64,000 bases of DNA from Treponema sp. GTDB lineage: Bacteria > Spirochaetota > Spirochaetia > Treponematales > Breznakiellaceae. This document shows positions 60,382-64,000 of the stretch, piece after piece. The notes under the pieces were generated by a model. That model searched no databases. It worked only from the letters and a program-made list of their open reading frames with translations, and was not told the origin of the DNA. Position 1 is the first letter of the stretch. Each line of letters begins with the position of its first letter. The position numbers and the translations under genes are program-made. Where the stretch lies: positions 1-64,000 of the forward strand of contig WRKT01000007.1 of NCBI GenBank assembly GCA_009777995.1. The letters are read 5' to 3'.

Positions 60382-61065
60382 TCACGGCTCTTCTATACGA
60401 TATTCCGGGCTTGGACGTTGTATAAAACCATCATCCTCAAGCTGCTTCACCATCTCATCCCTCCTTTTCCTTCGCTCTATGTAAACTTCAGTTTTTGCTA
60501 ACTCATTCATGATCCGGATGGTTTCCTCGGCATCGTATACGTCATCGTCTCCTCCGGGATTTTGCCTTTGATAAAGCTCCTTAATTTCTCCCATTGCTGC
60601 TCTTTTTGAACCGAATGAATATCCCACGATTTTCCCCTCCTTCATGTCAATAATTGGTTGCTCCAGTGCCATTCTCTTTTCCGGTGCAATTTCTTCAATT
60701 GGTTTAAATGATGTCCCTGAGACATAATCTGCCAAATCATAGAAGGCCCTATTTTCTAAGGAATTGATATATCGCCTGTATAGGATGTCCACGGTCTCGG
60801 TATTAATTTTCTTAGAAATCTTTTCAATCTCTTCCAAGACTTTTGGGTTCTTGCAGAGTTTATACCCGGATATGTGTGCATTCCGTGACGCATATCCGGC
60901 GGCAATGGCAGCCCGTGTTTTATTCTGGAATGTATCAGCACCGGGAAAACAAAACCAAAAGACGAACCTCTTAGCCTTGTCTGTAAGCGAATTGCTAATG
61001 CCCGTTATATCAATAGTGATTCCTTGATATGTGTTTTTCTGTGCAACGGTTTTTTTCTTTATCAT
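60382..61065 (-). CDS. Phage terminase small subunit-like protein
   Basis: 227 residues. The N-terminal part has the small-terminase helix-turn-helix pattern: TRAAIAAGYASRNAHISGYKLCKNPKV with the typical GY-A-S/x-A-x-x-x-G-x-x-L-L/C-x-x-P-x-V order (about 47-75). The rest is helical and acidic with FGSKRAAMGEIKELY. It overlaps the next upstream gene by 4 bases. The large subunit is not in the window, so packaging function is inferred. Confidence 0.75.
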   Translation of the reverse strand: MIKKKTVAQKNTYQGITIDITGISNSLTDKAKRFVFWFCFPGADTFQNKTRAAIAAGYASRNAHISGYKLCKNPKVLEEIEKISKKINTETVDILYRRYINSLENRAFYDLADYVSGTSFKPIEEIAPEKRMALEQPIIDMKEGKIVGYSFGSKRAAMGEIKELYQRQNPGGDDDVYDAEETIRIMNELAKTEVYIERRKRRDEMVKQLEDDGFIQRPSPEYRIEEP

Positions 61066-61418
61066 TGCTTTTTCCCAAAAACAGGGGGGAAATTATAAGC
61101 TTTTGTAAGTCGAAAAGGCTGTTTATTATCGGGGAATTGTGATTCTCCCTTTCCAATAAGGGATTCAATCATAAGGATGGCCATCTCTTCATCCAAAGCA
61201 CCAAAGAAGTGCGGCTTTCCATCGAGTGTTATTGCACTCGAAATTACAAAGATAAATGGCCATTCTACTGTGTTATTTTTCTTAATCCTTACTCGATAAT
61301 TAGAATCCAGATCGACAACCCGGCCTAAGTAGAGGTATTGGTTTGTGAACAGCTTAATATGGTCTGTTATATTTACCTCTCCGACTGCTTTAACAATTTC
61401 AAGTAATCCTCTTCTCAT
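61062..61418 (-). CDS. Phage-type protein, unrecognised
   Basis: 118 residues, overlapping both neighbours by 4 bases. Mixed beta/alpha composition (VEWPFIFVISSAITLDG). No family identified. Confidence 0.6.
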   Translation of the reverse strand: MRRGLLEIVKAVGEVNITDHIKLFTNQYLYLGRVVDLDSNYRVRIKKNNTVEWPFIFVISSAITLDGKPHFFGALDEEMAILMIESLIGKGESQFPDNKQPFRLTKAYNFPPVFGKKQ

Positions 61419-61660
61419 AATCTCCCTTCCTTCAAGCTATTAAAAAAATCTGTGATGTTCTCTGCCCCGTACATAGGTATGATTTGCCCGGAAGTTAATA
61501 TCCAATAATCAGCTTCATTGTGAGCAAACGGTTCTCCGGAATCATTATTTTTTAGATTTAATGCATTAATTCCTTCAGGTGAATAAAGCATTATGTCTCT
61601 TTCGATTTCACACTGCCCATATAATAAAGCTGTCTGAGCAAAGAAGTCAGTTGTTGTCAT
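61415..61660 (-). CDS. Phage-type protein, unrecognised
   Basis: 81 residues. Its ribosome site GGAGGGTAA lies within a ~45-bp repeat of the end of the VRR-NUC gene (see 61661-61705). No family identified. Confidence 0.6.
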   Translation of the reverse strand: MTTTDFFAQTALLYGQCEIERDIMLYSPEGINALNLKNNDSGEPFAHNEADYWILTSGQIIPMYGAENITDFFNSLKEGRL

Positions 61661-61832
61661 TTACCCTCCTCAAATAACGGCCCGTCACCGACATATCCTG
61701 CTTCTCGTTAATAAAGAGATCAATTTCAAATCCACGATGCTTTTAGGTGTTTTGGGATAAGTGAAAGATACTACAGCCATTAATTCCTCCTATCGGATAA
61801 AGTCATTATCCATGCTTCGTCCATCTTCCTGT
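61661..61832 (-). pseudogene. Remnant of a second VRR-NUC gene end, then non-coding DNA
   Basis: 61661-61705 on the minus strand still encodes the 15-residue tail EAGYVGDGPLFEEGK, near-identical to the end of the VRR-NUC gene, with a stop codon just before it. The rest to 61832 shows no clear gene. Confidence 0.6.
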
Positions 61833-62189
61833 TTAAATCTTATTTCCTGTGCTTGTTGTTGTGCCTGTGCTTTTTATGGCTAGGTTGTTTAATGAATTGT
61901 TTGCTTTATTACCATCAAGGTGAACAATTTCCGAAGGATCACCCATGTCTGTATCGATAAAATCCCATTCATAAACTTTATGGGGAACGTTTTTTGAAAG
62001 TTCATCAATCTTCTTGTAGATTGGTTCCAGTTCTTTTATAAACGCTTGCACTTCTTGGCTGTGTTCGTTTGGCTTGTATTCGCTATAACCTTGTGCAGCA
62101 TTATCAAGAATGTAATATAAACCAGAGCATATGACTTCAAAACAGTGTGTGATATCTTCTTTGTTTTCTTCAATTTTGTAAGTTTCCAT
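61833..62189 (-). CDS. HNH-motif phage protein
   Basis: 118 residues. IVHLDGNKANNSLNNLAI (about 88-105) is the second half of an HNH/AP2-type motif (HLDGNxxNNxLxNL). The zinc cysteines and first His of full HNH enzymes are not seen, so it may be a partial or DNA-binding version. The C-terminus is Thr/Ser-rich. No operon partner is obvious. Confidence 0.6.
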   Translation of the reverse strand: METYKIEENKEDITHCFEVICSGLYYILDNAAQGYSEYKPNEHSQEVQAFIKELEPIYKKIDELSKNVPHKVYEWDFIDTDMGDPSEIVHLDGNKANNSLNNLAIKSTGTTTSTGNKI

Positions 62190-62270
62190 TTGTACCCTCT
62201 TAATACATTGATTTAAAAGACGAGATAACTTCGCCCATGTTAGTGTACCTTGCGTCCGATAGAATGAACT

Positions 62271-62495
62271 CTATTCTTGACAATATTCATAAATACTACC
62301 TATAGCTTTATCCGGTTCTTTAATTTTCTTTTTCAGCTCAATTTTCTCTTGAATTAATAATATGTTTGCATAATTTACTGCAAGCAATGCCTTCTGTAAT
62401 TCATATGTTTCCTTATCATTTGTTTTAGGAATTACTCTCAGCAATGCACAATGCAGGTAATACGGGTTTCTTAGTAAAATATCGATTTTGTCCAT
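62271..62495 (-). CDS. Small helical phage-type protein, unrecognised
   Basis: 74 residues, AGGAGG before the ATG. Predicted helical with a KIELKKKIKEPDKA stretch. It lies 9 bases after the TOPRIM-like gene. Confidence 0.55.
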   Translation of the reverse strand: MDKIDILLRNPYYLHCALLRVIPKTNDKETYELQKALLAVNYANILLIQEKIELKKKIKEPDKAIGSIYEYCQE

Positions 62496-62504
62496 TAATT
62501 CCTC

Positions 62505-63389
62505 CTATGGTATATCTTCAATAACCGGTAATAAGTCAAGTATACGCTTTCGCTCTTGTTCTTGTTTTTCAATAGCTTGATCATAAAGTTTTTGATCTAG
62601 GTTCATTTCTATAGCGTTTGTTATAAGTGCGTCCAGGATTTCCGGCTTTAATGCATCAAGCTCCCATGATCGGGTTCCATGTTTTGCCTTGTATTTTTCA
62701 AACCTTTTGTCTTTTTCCTTTGCAGGGTAAGGTGGCAGCTTGTACTTTTTAATTTGCGACATAGTCAGGGCTATGCGGTTTACCGTTACCGTTGCCCCGA
62801 AGGTTCCCATTCTTTCTATAATCATCCTGTCAATGTCTGTCCCCGAAGGATCATGATCACCTAAATAAAATATGATACATTCTCGGCCCTGTTCTGCCTT
62901 TTCAGTAAAGCGGTTAGCGGCTGCCCATAGTGAAGAATTAGAAGCGTAGCCTTTGCAAGAAAAGCAAGAGCAGTCCAGGCGACCAGCGGCTTGCTCTACT
63001 ATTCCGATCAATGCGTCCTTCTCTACCCATACCTCACAATAGCGATCCTGCCCTTCCCATAAATCGCGTCGGTATTGGTGCGCCGCACCCTGCACTATTT
63101 CGGCGGGTGTTTCCCAGTGCGGTAATGCTCGATGTTCACGGTGTCTGTCCTCTATGGCGTTCCAGTCGATAAGCCCGGTAAGGCGACCATTGCTTACAAG
63201 ACGGCCGATGTTATTATAGGATTTTTCAGAATTTTCAATAACTTCTCTTGAAACAAGCTGATAGTAAATTTGCCGTAATGTCAAAGAATAACCTGCGGCT
63301 TCATACTCAGCTATTATTTCGTTAATTTGGTTTATCTGAATCAAACCTCGGCGCTGTATTTTTATATTTTCATACTGAATAAACGGCAT
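62505..63389 (-). CDS. TOPRIM-like phage protein, possibly Spo11/Topo VI-A related
   Basis: 294 residues from the ATG at 63389, where GGAGGGTAAGA precedes it (the ATG at 63419 lies in the neighbouring gene). RQIYYQLVSR near residue 33 and VEKDAL near 120 are followed by YLGDHDPSGTDIDR near 190. The E and the D-x-D fit a TOPRIM metal site, and the Tyr-containing N-terminal stretch resembles Spo11/Topo VI A. GYASNSSLWAAANRF stands between. It overlaps the VRR-NUC gene by 20 bases. Role in phage DNA replication or repair is inference. Confidence 0.65.
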   Translation of the reverse strand: MPFIQYENIKIQRRGLIQINQINEIIAEYEAAGYSLTLRQIYYQLVSREVIENSEKSYNNIGRLVSNGRLTGLIDWNAIEDRHREHRALPHWETPAEIVQGAAHQYRRDLWEGQDRYCEVWVEKDALIGIVEQAAGRLDCSCFSCKGYASNSSLWAAANRFTEKAEQGRECIIFYLGDHDPSGTDIDRMIIERMGTFGATVTVNRIALTMSQIKKYKLPPYPAKEKDKRFEKYKAKHGTRSWELDALKPEILDALITNAIEMNLDQKLYDQAIEKQEQERKRILDLLPVIEDIP

Positions 63390-63741
63390 TCTTACCCTCC
63401 TCAAATAACGGCCCATCACCGATATATCCTGCTTCCCTCAATGCCCGGTCAAGCTCCTGCCAGCTTCGGACTACAAGTGCCAAACCGCCGAGGCCCCGGA
63501 TATCATCAAGGAACTGTTTCTGTTCAGGTGATAGTCGCCCATTCGGGGCTTTACACTCCACGCATAAAAACCTACCGCCTCGAAGTATGCCAAGTATGTC
63601 TGAAGAACCCACTTTGCCAAACCTCATGAAACGCCCCGGACCAATGCGAACGGCACCGGTATTATTTCTCCAGTGGTAAATCCCTCGGGCTTCAAGATAA
63701 TGAAGGCAGCCTTTTAGGATATGGCTCTCGGGAATTACCAT
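63370..63741 (-). CDS. VRR-NUC domain nuclease
   Basis: 123 residues, the size of stand-alone phage VRR-NUC enzymes. The PD-(D/E)xK core is clear: GSSDILGILRGGRF with Asp, then CVECKAPNG (E-x-K), then SPEQKQFLDDI (Gln). The N-terminal YHWRNNTGAVRI is typical. It may cut branched or damaged DNA in phage replication. A 45-bp duplicate of its end occurs at 61661. Confidence 0.88.
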   Translation of the reverse strand: MVIPESHILKGCLHYLEARGIYHWRNNTGAVRIGPGRFMRFGKVGSSDILGILRGGRFLCVECKAPNGRLSPEQKQFLDDIRGLGGLALVVRSWQELDRALREAGYIGDGPLFEEGKNAVYSV

Positions 63742-64000
63742 ATATCAAACTCCTCTACGGTCTCTACAACCTCTATAGGTTTTTTCAAGTGATTATCATG
63801 ATCTCTTTTTTCAATTCCTATAGAGGGTATAGAGCTTGTAGAGGCCATAGAGGCCATAGAGGGTGTAGAGGATACCAAATAAGTCCCTGCCAAATTCTGC
63901 AATATTCCTGAATTGACCATTTTAATTAGAATATTTTGTATCGTTGACAGAGAGCCGGCATATCCCTCTTTCTTTAATCCTTTATGTATTGCTGAAGGCC
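63735..64000 (-). CDS. C-terminal part of a phage replication-type protein (partial, N-terminus off window)
   Basis: The frame is open from the right edge: residues IHKGLKKEGYAGSLSTI then QNILIKMVNSGI look like a winged-helix end of a primase or helicase. The last part contains a Ser/Ala/Met-rich stretch encoded by 9-base repeats (63817-63872). The stop overlaps the VRR-NUC start by 7 bases. The ATG at 63920 is internal. The parent family cannot be fixed from this end alone. Confidence 0.6.
   Translation of the reverse strand, partial: PSAIHKGLKKEGYAGSLSTIQNILIKMVNSGILQNLAGTYLVSSTPSMASMASTSSIPSIGIEKRDHDNHLKKPIEVVETVEEFDIW

Noticed and set aside
63735-63920. Independent 61-residue gene starting at 63920
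   Set aside because: The frame continues open and protein-like to the right edge, so the ATG is internal to a longer gene.

Overview
The window looks like part of a spirochaete chromosome, most likely a Treponema of the termite-gut or oral type. This is inferred from gene content and style: a dCache chemoreceptor, a large dipeptide/oligopeptide ABC uptake system, many AGGAG ribosome sites with occasional TTG/GTG starts, a mid-GC core, and a sigma-54 promoter in front of an alternative sigma-70-type factor. No 16S gene is present, so the genus is an inference.

Layout. 1-2599: leftward ABC exporter whose permease is fused to an M1 metallopeptidase domain (runs off the left edge). 2731-10907: chemoreceptor, then a five-component oligopeptide ABC importer (two permeases, two ATPases, and a lipoprotein binding protein with its own promoter). 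10961-14786: double-GNAT protein, PIG-L deacetylase, nucleotidyltransferase-like protein, TPM protein and LemA. 14790-18426: RNase H-like protein and T4 Rnl1-like RNA ligase as a leftward pair, DUF2130 protein, and an unknown basic protein.

18483-33782 is a defence and mobility island, AT-rich in its right part (about 26.4-30.7 kb). It holds mazEF, a Fic protein, a type I restriction-modification locus whose hsdR is cut by one in-frame stop, a RES-domain protein, a lone AAA ATPase, an HNH nuclease, a DUF4417 protein with an unknown partner, a complete IS256-family element with 8-bp target duplication, and a DprA-like/phosphoribosyltransferase pair resembling the ShosTA defence module.

33849-54809 is mainly housekeeping: OmpA-like protein, tRNA-Leu(CAA), ThpR, oligopeptidase F, a BrnTA module, YjbQ, bL28, an ABC-F-like protein, a hybrid histidine kinase with response regulator, metallophosphoesterase, cardiolipin synthase, Sua5/YciO protein, a sigma factor with a sigma-54 type promoter, UvrC, a LamG/FN3 secreted protein, YchF, a cyclic-nucleotide-binding protein and an NlpC/P60 protein.

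54952-64000 is an integrated phage-like element and its border. A 3' half of an initiator-type tRNA-Met(CAT) at about 55503-55547 marks the attachment site, so the element continues rightward past the window. Two 548-bp near-identical BrnTA cassettes lie on either side of this site. Inside are an Xre-type regulator divergent from a leftward operon led by a HIRAN protein, a terminase small subunit, a VRR-NUC nuclease, a TOPRIM-like protein, several small unknown genes, and a 460-bp gene-free stretch with four consecutive stem-closed elements that may be structured RNAs.
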